From Deltaproteobacteria bacterium (lineage in GTDB: Bacteria; Bdellovibrionota_F; JAHFAK01): a DNA stretch of 10,112 nt. The DNA lies in the NCBI GenBank assembly GCA_023250585.1, contig JAHFAK010000043.1, positions 1 through 10,112 on the forward strand, given 5' to 3'. This document shows, piece after piece, positions 1 through 5,788 of this stretch. Each line of letters starts with the position of its first letter. Positions within the stretch are counted from its first letter, which is position 1. Made by a program: the position numbers and the translations under genes. Below the pieces are notes generated by a model. The model saw only the letters and a program-made list of their open reading frames with translations. It made no database searches and was not told the origin of the DNA.

Positions 1-365
1 TTTTTAAACCATCGGTTACAAGTTGTCCTGGATGTGGTCGAACTGACAGCGATTATTTCGTAAAACTCGATCGTGAAGTCACCGATCATATTGCGCAAAA
101 AATTAAGGAATGGAAAAAAGTTTATCCTGGGGTTGAAAAACTAAAAGTTGCAGTCATGGGTTGCGTTGTCAATGGCCCAGGGGAAAGTAAATACTCAGAC
201 ATCGGAATCAGCCTTCCCGGCATTAAAGAAACACCAACCGCTCCTGTATATATAGACGGAAAAGAATATTGTACACTTCGAGGCGACAACATTCGCGATG
301 AATTTATAGCAATTTTTGATAATTACATCAAAACCCGCTTTGAGAAATCACCAAGCCATTCCTAA
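1..365 (+). CDS. ispG: 4-hydroxy-3-methylbut-2-enyl diphosphate synthase, C-terminal part (5' end outside window)
   Basis: This is the C-terminal ~120 residues of IspG (GcpE), the iron-sulfur enzyme that reductively converts the cyclic diphosphate MEcPP to HMBPP in the non-mevalonate isoprenoid pathway in the cytoplasm. The reading frame is open from the window edge (first full codon at position 3). It carries the family's cluster-binding elements: SCPGCGRT (two Cys of a CXXC pair) and, about 45 residues later, [10 protein letters not shown], whose Cys and terminal Glu complete the [4Fe-4S] ligand set known from the E. coli enzyme. The motifs SDIGISLPG and TLRGDNI are also typical. The only ATG in the visible part lies at 156, inside the conserved [10 protein letters not shown] motif, so it is not the start. 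The gene ends at TAA 363-365 and a parS-type palindrome begins six bases later. Nothing looks broken. Confidence 0.96.
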   Translation, partial: FKPSVTSCPGCGRTDSDYFVKLDREVTDHIAQKIKEWKKVYPGVEKLKVAVMGCVVNGPGESKYSDIGISLPGIKETPTAPVYIDGKEYCTLRGDNIRDEFIAIFDNYIKTRFEKSPSHS

Positions 366-370
366 AAAAA

Positions 371-386
371 TGTTCCACGTGGAACA
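371..386. promoter_or_regulatory. parS-type ParB binding site (perfect palindrome)
   Basis: TGTTCCACGTGGAACA is a perfect 16-bp palindrome. The symmetry extends with A4/T4 flanks to 367-390. It matches the chromosomal ParB/Spo0J parS consensus (TGTTNCACGTGAAACA in B. subtilis) at all but one defined base, and both halves are the TGTTCCAC form. As far as I recall, the fully symmetric form is the one used by myxobacteria. It lies just behind ispG in non-coding DNA, as most parS sites near replication origins do. In RNA, TGTTCC/GGAACA with an ACGT loop and a short T run could also act as a weak terminator for ispG, but the exact parS match is the stronger reading. Confidence 0.85.
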
Positions 387-410
387 TTTTAATACTTATA
401 TTCAAAGGAA

Positions 411-532
411 GATGAGAGGGGAGTATATCTTCTTTTTTTATTATCCCATGACGTCGCTTCCATAAAAATATTAAGAACGGGGTAAGCGCGCTCATGGGAC
501 AATAAAAAAAGAAGATATACTCCCCTCTCATC
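411..532. repeat. 122-bp element with 41-bp inverted arms (MITE-like or giant hairpin)
   Basis: Positions 411-451 and 492-532 are inverted copies of each other, 40 of 41 bases matching (the mismatch is 443 against 500). They enclose a 40-bp centre in which a further five bases (CGCTT at 455-459 against 484-488) can pair. The arms begin and end at a sharp boundary, with no continued similarity outside. There is no believable coding sequence inside, although one arm contains a 7-base T run. The length, symmetry and position between ispG and the lipoprotein genes suit a non-autonomous inverted-repeat element. A very long bidirectional terminator is an alternative, but no T run follows either outer end. 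No target duplication was recognised. Confidence 0.75.
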
Positions 533-555
533 ATACCTAAGAACCTAAAAACTTA

Positions 556-583
556 TTGATTTTAGCATTGATTGTACTATAGT
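556..583 (+). promoter_or_regulatory. Candidate sigma-70 promoter for the tandem lipoprotein genes
   Basis: TTGATT at 556-561 (4 of 6 matches to TTGACA) and TATAGT at 578-583 (5 of 6 to TATAAT) are separated by 16 bp. Transcription would start about seven bases later, close to the ATG at 591, leaving almost no leader. That fits the lack of a purine-rich ribosome binding site upstream of this ATG. AT-rich DNA gives such matches often, so this is only a candidate. Confidence 0.35.
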
Positions 584-590
584 TCCCCTA

Positions 591-1019
591 ATGAAGAATA
601 GTATATGGCTTCTCATCAGCCTGGCAATTATTATAGGATGCACTCCTTTTCATGGGAAAATTCCGGGTGAAATTGTTCTTGACCCACCAAAAGATTATAA
701 AGTTGTCGGTGAATTTGAAATTGATGCTCATCGGTTTTGGACTCTTTACGTAGTTCCTCTAAAACATGAAAACATACGACTTGCGCTTCTTCAAGAAATC
801 GACAAATTCAATGGAGATGGAATTATGGATTTAGAATATGAATCCCAAAAAGATGGATTAGACATTTTTTTAGGTATTTCCTTAGCAGGGTTAACAACGC
901 TTAGTTATACATCAGATGTTCCATTTATATTCCCCTTTCATATACTTCTGCAATCCCGATCTCTAACTTTACGTGGAAAGGTAATTAAATTTAATGAAAC
1001 AAAGACGGAAAAGAAATAA
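591..1019 (+). CDS. Small lipoprotein, first of a tandem paralogous pair
   Basis: I do not recognise a named family. The 142-residue product begins MKNS, followed by a hydrophobic stretch ending in IIIGC (Cys 17). This is a type II signal peptide, so the mature protein should be a lipid-anchored envelope protein. After the lipid Cys comes TPFHGKIPG, which recurs as SPFHGKFPG in the next gene. Later shared elements are (V)VGEFEIDAHRFW against VLGRFDVSARRYW, a GDGIMDLEYES against GDAAIEVEIES segment, and a closing (T)LRGKVIKF against ITGTVIKY. A hydrophobic segment lies about two thirds along (LGISLAGLTTLSY to PFIFPF). Its 3' end overlaps the next gene by 26 bp, so the two are probably co-transcribed and translationally coupled. 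The start has no clear Shine-Dalgarno sequence, but the signal peptide begins exactly there. Confidence 0.8.
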   Translation: MKNSIWLLISLAIIIGCTPFHGKIPGEIVLDPPKDYKVVGEFEIDAHRFWTLYVVPLKHENIRLALLQEIDKFNGDGIMDLEYESQKDGLDIFLGISLAGLTTLSYTSDVPFIFPFHILLQSRSLTLRGKVIKFNETKTEKK

Positions 1020-1386
1020 TCTAACAACGATTTTTGTGCTTCTCGTATTTTTATCCTCTTGCTCTCCCTTTCATGGAAAATTTCCTGGATATATAAAGAA
1101 AACGGAGTCTTTCAGGAATCAGTATGAAGTTCTCGGAAGATTTGATGTTTCAGCCCGAAGATATTGGGGAGTTTTTACATTGGTAAAATTACATGAACCA
1201 AATATTGAAGAGCTTACTCGAGAAGAAATTGCTAGACTCGGGGGAGATGCTGCTATTGAAGTGGAAATAGAATCAGAATTTGATGGCTGGGATATGTTAC
1301 TGATTGTTCCTATGATTTTTACTCTTTTTGGCTCAAGCAGGGATATGCATATTACCGGCACCGTTATAAAGTATAGGAACCTCTGA
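994..1386 (+). CDS. Small lipoprotein, second of a tandem paralogous pair
   Basis: The product is 130 residues with a basic N-terminus (MKQRRKRNN), a hydrophobic core and the lipobox FLSSC (Cys 23), indicating lipid attachment. The mature part parallels the preceding protein: SPFHGKFPG after the Cys, a VLGRFDVSARRYW segment, GGDAAIEVEIES, a hydrophobic stretch (LLIVPMIFTLFG) and a terminal ITGTVIKY. The pair therefore arose by duplication. Its ATG lies inside the upstream gene in another frame, with GGAAAGG about 12 bases before it. The last codons and the TGA stop (1384-1386) lie inside a palindromic repeat (1375-1462), so the native C-terminus may have been replaced when the repeat inserted: the first paralogue runs about nine residues further after the shared VIK(F/Y). 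Function unknown. Confidence 0.8.
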   Translation: MKQRRKRNNLTTIFVLLVFLSSCSPFHGKFPGYIKKTESFRNQYEVLGRFDVSARRYWGVFTLVKLHEPNIEELTREEIARLGGDAAIEVEIESEFDGWDMLLIVPMIFTLFGSSRDMHITGTVIKYRNL

Positions 1387-1462
1387 AAAAGGCCCATCTG
1401 CATCGTTGCATCTGGATCTTTTTGAGAGGTTCCCTAAAACACAAGTTTTTCAGAGGGCCTCT
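1375..1462 (+). repeat. Palindromic repeat, copy A (internally deleted)
   Basis: The arms 1376-1391 (GGAACCTCTGAAAAAG) and 1418-1433 are inverted copies with one mismatch. A tail containing a further arm-like AGTTTTTCAGAGGG reaches about 1457-1462. The whole unit is related to the reverse strand of 5636-5788: 1375-1408 matches 5786-5753 at 31 of 34 positions, and 1408-1457 matches 5688-5639 at 42 of 50. The 64 bases at 5689-5752 are missing here, so this is the short form of one dispersed family. It supplies the stop codon of the upstream lipoprotein gene. It encodes no protein. Confidence 0.8.
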
Positions 1463-1477
1463 ATTAAAAAAATAGGA

Positions 1478-1493
1478 TGTTCCATGTGGAACA
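1478..1493. promoter_or_regulatory. Second parS-like ParB binding site
   Basis: TGTTCCATGTGGAACA differs from the site at 371-386 by one central base (CATGTG for CACGTG), which breaks the perfect palindrome at one pair. It lies in the non-coding stretch upstream of the small CXXC gene, about 1.1 kb from the first site. Central positions of parS matter for ParB recognition, so this may be a weaker site. Confidence 0.6.
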
Positions 1494-1540
1494 TTTATAA
1501 AAATTCCACCCATTATTCTGTGCGTTTTTTGAGGTGCTCT

Positions 1541-1795
1541 ATGAAAATTGAGATACATGCGTGCGACAGGTGCGGTAACGAATCTATAGCTCAAAATCTT
1601 CTTTCAAAAACATCAATTTCCGCAGAAATAACTCCCGGAACAAAAAAGAAAATAACATTTGAACTTTGTGACGATTGCAAGAAAGAAGTAAAAACTTTTG
1701 AAGCTGCTCTAAAAAAATTCTTTGGATCATTTAAGCTTTTTAAAACTCAAAAAATAAAAGTCCCTCGAAAAGAATCCTCGAAAATAAAAAAATAG
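1541..1795 (+). CDS. Small CXXC/CXXC zinc-ribbon-like protein
   Basis: The protein is 84 residues if translated from ATG 1541. I chose that start because GAGGTG (1531-1536) sits four bases upstream. The open frame extends back to an ATG at 1406, but that part covers the palindromic repeat and the second parS site and reads like non-coding DNA. Two cysteine pairs, CDRC (8-11) and CDDC (43-46), are spaced to bind one metal ion as a zinc-ribbon-like fold. Both are followed by polar, strongly basic sequence, and the C-terminal 25 residues are very Lys-rich (KTQKIKVPRKESSKIKK). There is no signal peptide, so it should be cytoplasmic. Nucleic-acid or protein binding is plausible for this composition, but the function is unknown. 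No strong terminator follows. Confidence 0.65.
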   Translation: MKIEIHACDRCGNESIAQNLLSKTSISAEITPGTKKKITFELCDDCKKEVKTFEAALKKFFGSFKLFKTQKIKVPRKESSKIKK

Positions 1796-1880
1796 TCCTT
1801 ATAAATTAATAGGATATAAAAATTTTATTTTTTTGTTCCACATCACAGACATTTTTAAGAATTTCAGATACACTACAATC

Positions 1881-1917
1881 ATAGGGTAGAAATAATAATA
1901 ATTTTAAAATACCCTAT
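1881..1917. promoter_or_regulatory. Perfect 8-bp inverted repeat upstream of the large lipoprotein gene
   Basis: ATAGGGTA (1881-1888) and TACCCTAT (1910-1917) are perfect inverted copies separated by 21 AT-rich bases. They are the only GC-containing patches in a very AT-rich 190-bp intergenic stretch, located about 35 bp before the -10-like TATAAT. They could be two half-sites of an operator or a loose hairpin. No regulator can be named. Confidence 0.35.
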
Positions 1918-1951
1918 AGACAAAACATAAAAAATATGTTAGGATTTAATA

Positions 1952-1984
1952 TATAATTTGACTGAATTATTTTTTTAGGGAGGT
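1952..1984 (+). promoter_or_regulatory. -10-like box and strong ribosome binding site of the large lipoprotein gene
   Basis: TATAAT at 1952-1957 is a perfect -10 match but has no convincing -35 partner. A weaker alternative is TAGACA (1917-1922) with TAGGAT (1940-1945). The ribosome binding site AGGGAGGT (1977-1984) is the strongest in the window. It stands five bases before ATG 1989, which fixes that start and suggests high expression. Confidence 0.5.
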
Positions 1985-1988
1985 ATGT

Positions 1989-4784
1989 ATGAAAAGTAAC
2001 TGTAAGTTTTTATTCTTCTCAATTCTATTAATTCTGGGATTAATCCTCGCAAATTGCGGGATGTTTAAGAGTCTAGACCCCACGGGGACACTTGACGATG
2101 ATTCCGACGATGTTGCGGTTAGCGGATCATTTGATGAAGACACTATGACAACTGCATTGCCTGCTCTATTAAGTGCGGCTCTGCCAGCCAGTAGCTCTTC
2201 TTACATGAAAAAAGTTAAATATAGCGCCGAAGACGTCGCTGATAACGTACTCATCGTTGGTCTTGCAATTAAATGCTTGCTCAATGCACTGAGCAGCGAT
2301 TCAGCGGATGATTTAGCTAAATGTCTTTCTACTGCTGTATTAAATGCAGATGGTACATACAAAAACCTATCGCTCCCTGCAGATGAAGCACGTCTTCTTG
2401 TTGGATGGAATACTGGTACAGAGGAAATTCTGTTTTATATGCTTGATTCTGGAGTCAATTTTGCGGCAGGAACCGCAGTTAAAACTGTTTCAACGTGTGA
2501 TGAAACAGGTAAATGTGAGACAACCTATACCGTAGAAAAAGGAAAAGAAGGATCTGCTGTTCCAGCAGATTCTGATACAAATCTTGCCAAAGGAGAGTAT
2601 CAATTGACCTTCGACAGTATAAAAGGCGCTGATAGCTCTGTCTTAAAAAACAGATTTAAAAATCCGGTGCTTAAAAGAATATTGAAACTCCAATCAGCTC
2701 CACCTCCTCAAAATCAACAAGGACATCAGCCTCCTCAAGGGCAAGGCGAAGGAGAGAACCATAACGATGGACCTCAGCCTGGAGATAAAATTAAAATATT
2801 CTTCCATAAGGAAGAAATGGCTAATGCTGACATCGTAGCTTTCTTTACAAATCATCCTGAATTTGGCGTTAAACCAGAAGATGTTTCCCCTAATGATGTA
2901 GGAATTCTCGCAGCCATCGTTGAAGGAGATGAAGCACCTACGGTTGCGGCATATCAAGTGTACAATACCGAAGATGGAAACGTTCTTGTTTGGAAATTCC
3001 ACGAAAAACATAACTTCAACCGAGGTTGTATGGCGCTCAATAGCGACAACATCTGCGTTGATGCAACAGAAATGACTATTACGATTAAAGATCCTTCGGA
3101 AGCAAAAGAAGCAGTTAAACTTAAAATTCAAGAAAGGCATCAGCTTTTATGCGATAATAGCGACGCAAAAGTTGCACTTGAAGATCAAGGCGACGCTCAA
3201 GGAGATCAAGATATAACTCTGCGTGCTACTATGAAATTGATAACCGAATCTGATCTTACCTTTGAACAATATATAGCAAAAGCATTAGGATCCGATGATA
3301 ATTCTGTGAAGATAAGCGCAAAACTTATTCCTTCCCAAACTTTCTTTACTCATGGCAGCTGTTCTACGCAACATTCAACAGGCTATGATACAACTGCTGC
3401 TTCTAATTTAATAACCGCTTTGTGCCCAAGTAAAGTAAATTCAATATTAACCGATCTTACTCAAAATGAATCGGCAGAAATGGATGTTGAGTTTGGAACT
3501 TCAGGAGGCGTAGGATATCTTAAGGTATGCGGAGTTGAGGTATCATCAACGATTGTAGATTTCTCCGAGGATCCAATGTATGATATGTATAGTCAAAAGT
3601 ATCTTTGTGATACCAAACCCGTTGATAATCCATCGGACTGTGGAAGCGGTCATACGCTCTATGCTCTTGAAGTGGAAGCGCATGCAAGAAATGATGCGCG
3701 ATCTGGCGGTAAAACAGAAGGAGATGCACGCTTTACACTAAGAGAAGGTGGATGTCAGGAGTGGGGTAAATTAAAGGCTCAAGGTCCAGGCGGCCCTGGA
3801 GGTCCACAGCCTCAATTTAATGAACCTTGTGCCTCAGAACTTATGATAACTACCGATTACAGTAGGTTACTCCAAGCTGGACAAGATTACGTTGACCCAC
3901 AATATCAAGGACAACAGAATTGTTACTTTATACCCCAAGACAACATCAAACCAAATCCTGCATGTGATAGTAATTATAAAGATGGTATCAACCTGTGCTA
4001 TAAAATTAATAATGATGGAACGGCTCATGTAGACATTAGCAATTTCAATGGATCCAAAAAACTCTTTGAAAGCGATGAAGCTCAAATGTTCTTCAATCAA
4101 ATAAGCTGGGATGTAGAATCCGGCAATGGTTTATACGAGGGGACAATAACCTTTGGAGGCGCTCAATGTAGTTACCATCCAGGAGATCAAATTAGTTTAA
4201 CCGTAAGTCTCAATGATGGAGCATGCTTAATAAGTGCTGACGTAGCAAATTGTGGATTTGGTCAACCTCAAGGTGGGCAGTCAAATGCAGAACTTTTAAT
4301 TATTGATCAGCTATTCTCAAAAGATAACGCTGACATCTCTTTCTATTATGACCAGACATGCACAACAGATGATATTCATAAAATATTTGGTCAACATTTT
4401 GATCCAACTACATGTTCATGCTACTGGGATTATCAGACCTATACCAATAAATGTTCTGACACATGTCCATCCTTCTCATTTGATGTTCTCCCAGCTAAAG
4501 AAGGATCTGATGCAAATCTCTATGTTTCACTCATGTCTAGTTTAGAAACTGACCCCATAGCAAACAATATTAAGATTCCTATTGATTATTATGAAAGTTC
4601 AGGATTCTCCATTTACTATTCGGATCCAACCTCTAAGCTCGAACATTCATATAGTTTCTATCAATGGGGAACAGGAACAAATGATCATAATTACGATGGG
4701 TCAATAAGCATCAATAATTACAGTAATTCTAATACCTATTGCCATGCTGAAGTTCGATTCCACAACCCATCATTTCAGCAATAA
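1989..4784 (+). CDS. Large cysteine-rich surface or periplasmic lipoprotein of unknown function (931 aa)
   Basis: I do not recognise a family. The protein starts with a signal peptide ending in LILANC (Cys 23). Asn just before the lipid Cys is less usual than Gly, Ala or Ser but occurs in some lipoproteins. An acidic tether (LDDDSDDV) follows, then about 26 further Cys spread through the mature chain, an even number that would suit disulfide bonding outside the cytoplasm. Three Gln/Pro/Gly-rich linkers break the chain into blocks: about residues 236-264, 598-610 and 757-765. The blocks between look beta-rich and polar. No catalytic motif or transmembrane segment is seen after the signal. The strong ribosome binding site and lone position argue for a monocistronic, well-expressed gene; a palindrome at 4791-4822 follows. 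A structural or adhesive surface role is only a guess. Confidence 0.85.
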   Translation: MKSNCKFLFFSILLILGLILANCGMFKSLDPTGTLDDDSDDVAVSGSFDEDTMTTALPALLSAALPASSSSYMKKVKYSAEDVADNVLIVGLAIKCLLNALSSDSADDLAKCLSTAVLNADGTYKNLSLPADEARLLVGWNTGTEEILFYMLDSGVNFAAGTAVKTVSTCDETGKCETTYTVEKGKEGSAVPADSDTNLAKGEYQLTFDSIKGADSSVLKNRFKNPVLKRILKLQSAPPPQNQQGHQPPQGQGEGENHNDGPQPGDKIKIFFHKEEMANADIVAFFTNHPEFGVKPEDVSPNDVGILAAIVEGDEAPTVAAYQVYNTEDGNVLVWKFHEKHNFNRGCMALNSDNICVDATEMTITIKDPSEAKEAVKLKIQERHQLLCDNSDAKVALEDQGDAQGDQDITLRATMKLITESDLTFEQYIAKALGSDDNSVKISAKLIPSQTFFTHGSCSTQHSTGYDTTAASNLITALCPSKVNSILTDLTQNESAEMDVEFGTSGGVGYLKVCGVEVSSTIVDFSEDPMYDMYSQKYLCDTKPVDNPSDCGSGHTLYALEVEAHARNDARSGGKTEGDARFTLREGGCQEWGKLKAQGPGGPGGPQPQFNEPCASELMITTDYSRLLQAGQDYVDPQYQGQQNCYFIPQDNIKPNPACDSNYKDGINLCYKINNDGTAHVDISNFNGSKKLFESDEAQMFFNQISWDVESGNGLYEGTITFGGAQCSYHPGDQISLTVSLNDGACLISADVANCGFGQPQGGQSNAELLIIDQLFSKDNADISFYYDQTCTTDDIHKIFGQHFDPTTCSCYWDYQTYTNKCSDTCPSFSFDVLPAKEGSDANLYVSLMSSLETDPIANNIKIPIDYYESSGFSIYYSDPTSKLEHSYSFYQWGTGTNDHNYDGSISINNYSNSNTYCHAEVRFHNPSFQQ

Positions 4785-4790
4785 GAAAAA

Positions 4791-4822
4791 TACACGGGGC
4801 AGACACACGGGTCTGCCCCTAC
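4791..4822. terminator. GC-rich palindrome between convergent genes (REP-like, possible terminator)
   Basis: GGGGCAGAC (4796-4804) and GTCTGCCCC (4811-4819) form a perfect 9-bp stem with a six-base loop. It sits in the 41-bp gap between the convergent large lipoprotein gene and znuB. Its GC content stands out from the surroundings, and the motif GGGGCAGAC...GTCTGCCCC resembles REP palindromes dispersed in many genomes. A long T run follows on neither strand, so it is not a textbook intrinsic terminator. It could still stop or protect both transcripts. Confidence 0.55.
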
Positions 4823-4825
4823 ATC

Positions 4826-5629
4826 TTAATTGATTTTTAGCCGTACCCCTTTGAGAATCATGTATGATCCACCGGCCACAACTACAATAGCAGCTCCACT
4901 CGGTAAATTAAAAAAGTACGATAACCATAACCCCGAAAGAGTAAATACAAGGCTAATAAAAAAAGAGCACACCATAATTTTCCGAATACTTTGGGAAAAA
5001 ATATTTGCAATGGTAACGGGAATAGTAATAAGAGCAATTAAGAGCAGCGCTCCCATGACTTGTATAAGCATAACAACGGTAATAGCAATCAAAAGAAGTA
5101 GAATAGTATAGAGCGCATGAACAGGAATACCACGTGTTCGAGCATATTCTCGATCATATGAAATTGCCTGGAATTGTTTGAAAAAAAAAGTTACAAAAAA
5201 AAGAATAATGAGATCCCATGCAAGCATAAAAGAAAGATCTTGTGAAGAAACAGTGAGAATACTTCCAAACAGATAGCTCATCAAATCAGGCGCATAGCCG
5301 GGGCTTAACGAAATAAATATACTGCCAATTGCCATGCCTAAAGCCCAAAGAATACCAATGATAGTATCTTCTCTTTCGTTGCCCTGACAATCCATCCATC
5401 CTAATCCTAACGCAGATAATAGACTAATGCTACTTGCGCCAATTAAGGGGTTAAAGCCCAGATAATAAGCAGCTCCAAGGCCTCCAAAAGCAATATGAGC
5501 AATTCCTCCGCTAATAAAAACTATACGGTTAATAACCACATATGTGCCAATTATACCACAAGCAATACTGACAAGAATTGCAGCAAGAATCGCATGTTGA
5601 ATAAATTCGTATGTAAGAAGATCTATCAT
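4826..5629 (-). CDS. znuB: Zinc/manganese ABC transporter permease (ABC-3 family)
   Basis: The 267-residue integral membrane protein belongs to the ZnuB/MntB/TroC (ABC-3) family, which forms the inner-membrane channel of metal-ion importers. About eight hydrophobic segments are visible. The family signature region appears near the N-terminus (VVINRIVFISGGIAHIAFGG, about residues 30-49), followed by REDTIIGILWALGMAIG (about 85-101). The C-terminal part (PSGAAIVVVAGGSYMIL) is also typical. The length is normal. The start is ATG 5629-5627, with AGAGGG nine bases upstream inside the tail of a palindromic repeat. It is the last gene of znuA-znuC-znuB, but a 157-bp gap filled by that repeat separates it from znuC. 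The ion is probably zinc, judged from its partners, although manganese cannot be excluded. Confidence 0.93.
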   Translation of the reverse strand: MIDLLTYEFIQHAILAAILVSIACGIIGTYVVINRIVFISGGIAHIAFGGLGAAYYLGFNPLIGASSISLLSALGLGWMDCQGNEREDTIIGILWALGMAIGSIFISLSPGYAPDLMSYLFGSILTVSSQDLSFMLAWDLIILFFVTFFFKQFQAISYDREYARTRGIPVHALYTILLLLIAITVVMLIQVMGALLLIALITIPVTIANIFSQSIRKIMVCSFFISLVFTLSGLWLSYFFNLPSGAAIVVVAGGSYMILKGVRLKIN

Positions 5630-5635
5630 ATTTTA

Positions 5636-5788
5636 GAACCCTCTGGAAAACTCGTCTTTTAAGGAATCTCTCAAAAAGGTAGAGATGCAAGGCGAAGGTA
5701 AAAGCACAACCGGAGCATACTCTGGTAGTATGTAAGGATGTGGTTTTACCTTCAACGACGCAGATGTGCCTTTTTCAGAGATTCCTTT
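5636..5788 (-). repeat. Palindromic repeat, copy B (full-length form) between znuC and znuB
   Basis: Terminal inverted arms 5661-5679 and 5769-5787 (19 bp, one mismatch) enclose a second inverted pair, 5695-5708 with 5739-5752 (13 of 14). Inside that is a small CATACT/AGTATG stem, so the whole core can fold into one long hairpin. A 25-bp tail (5636-5660) continues the similarity to copy A at 1375-1462, which lies in the opposite orientation and lacks the middle 64 bases. The element starts right at the znuC stop codon and its tail ends six bases before the znuB start. It contains no transposase or other believable gene, so it is a non-autonomous dispersed repeat. Confidence 0.85.
5639..5644 (-). 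promoter_or_regulatory. Ribosome binding site of znuB, inside the repeat tail
   Basis: AGAGGG on the minus strand is followed by nine bases and then the znuB ATG (5629-5627). The same CAGAGGG string is present in copy A of the repeat (1451-1457), so this translation signal belongs to the repeat sequence itself. Confidence 0.6.

Noticed and set aside
328-534. Minus-strand reading frame of 68 codons
   Set aside because: It runs across the parS site and both arms of the inverted repeat and has no ribosome binding site; a by-product of the palindrome.
1406-1540. N-terminal extension of the CXXC protein from ATG 1406
   Set aside because: It translates the palindromic repeat and the second parS site, whereas ATG 1541 has a good ribosome binding site and begins the recognisable protein.
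1834-1849. Third parS-like sequence beginning TGTTCCAC
   Set aside because: Only the left half-site matches; the right half agrees with the palindrome at about 3 of 8 positions, which is near chance.
1796-1860. Intrinsic terminator after the CXXC gene
   Set aside because: The TCCTTAT/ATAGGA and AAAAT/ATTTT pairings are short and imperfect; not convincing despite a T run.
2694-3140. 148-codon minus-strand reading frame inside the large lipoprotein gene
   Set aside because: It is antisense to a well-supported gene with its own signal peptide and ribosome binding site, and its product shows no coherent domain.
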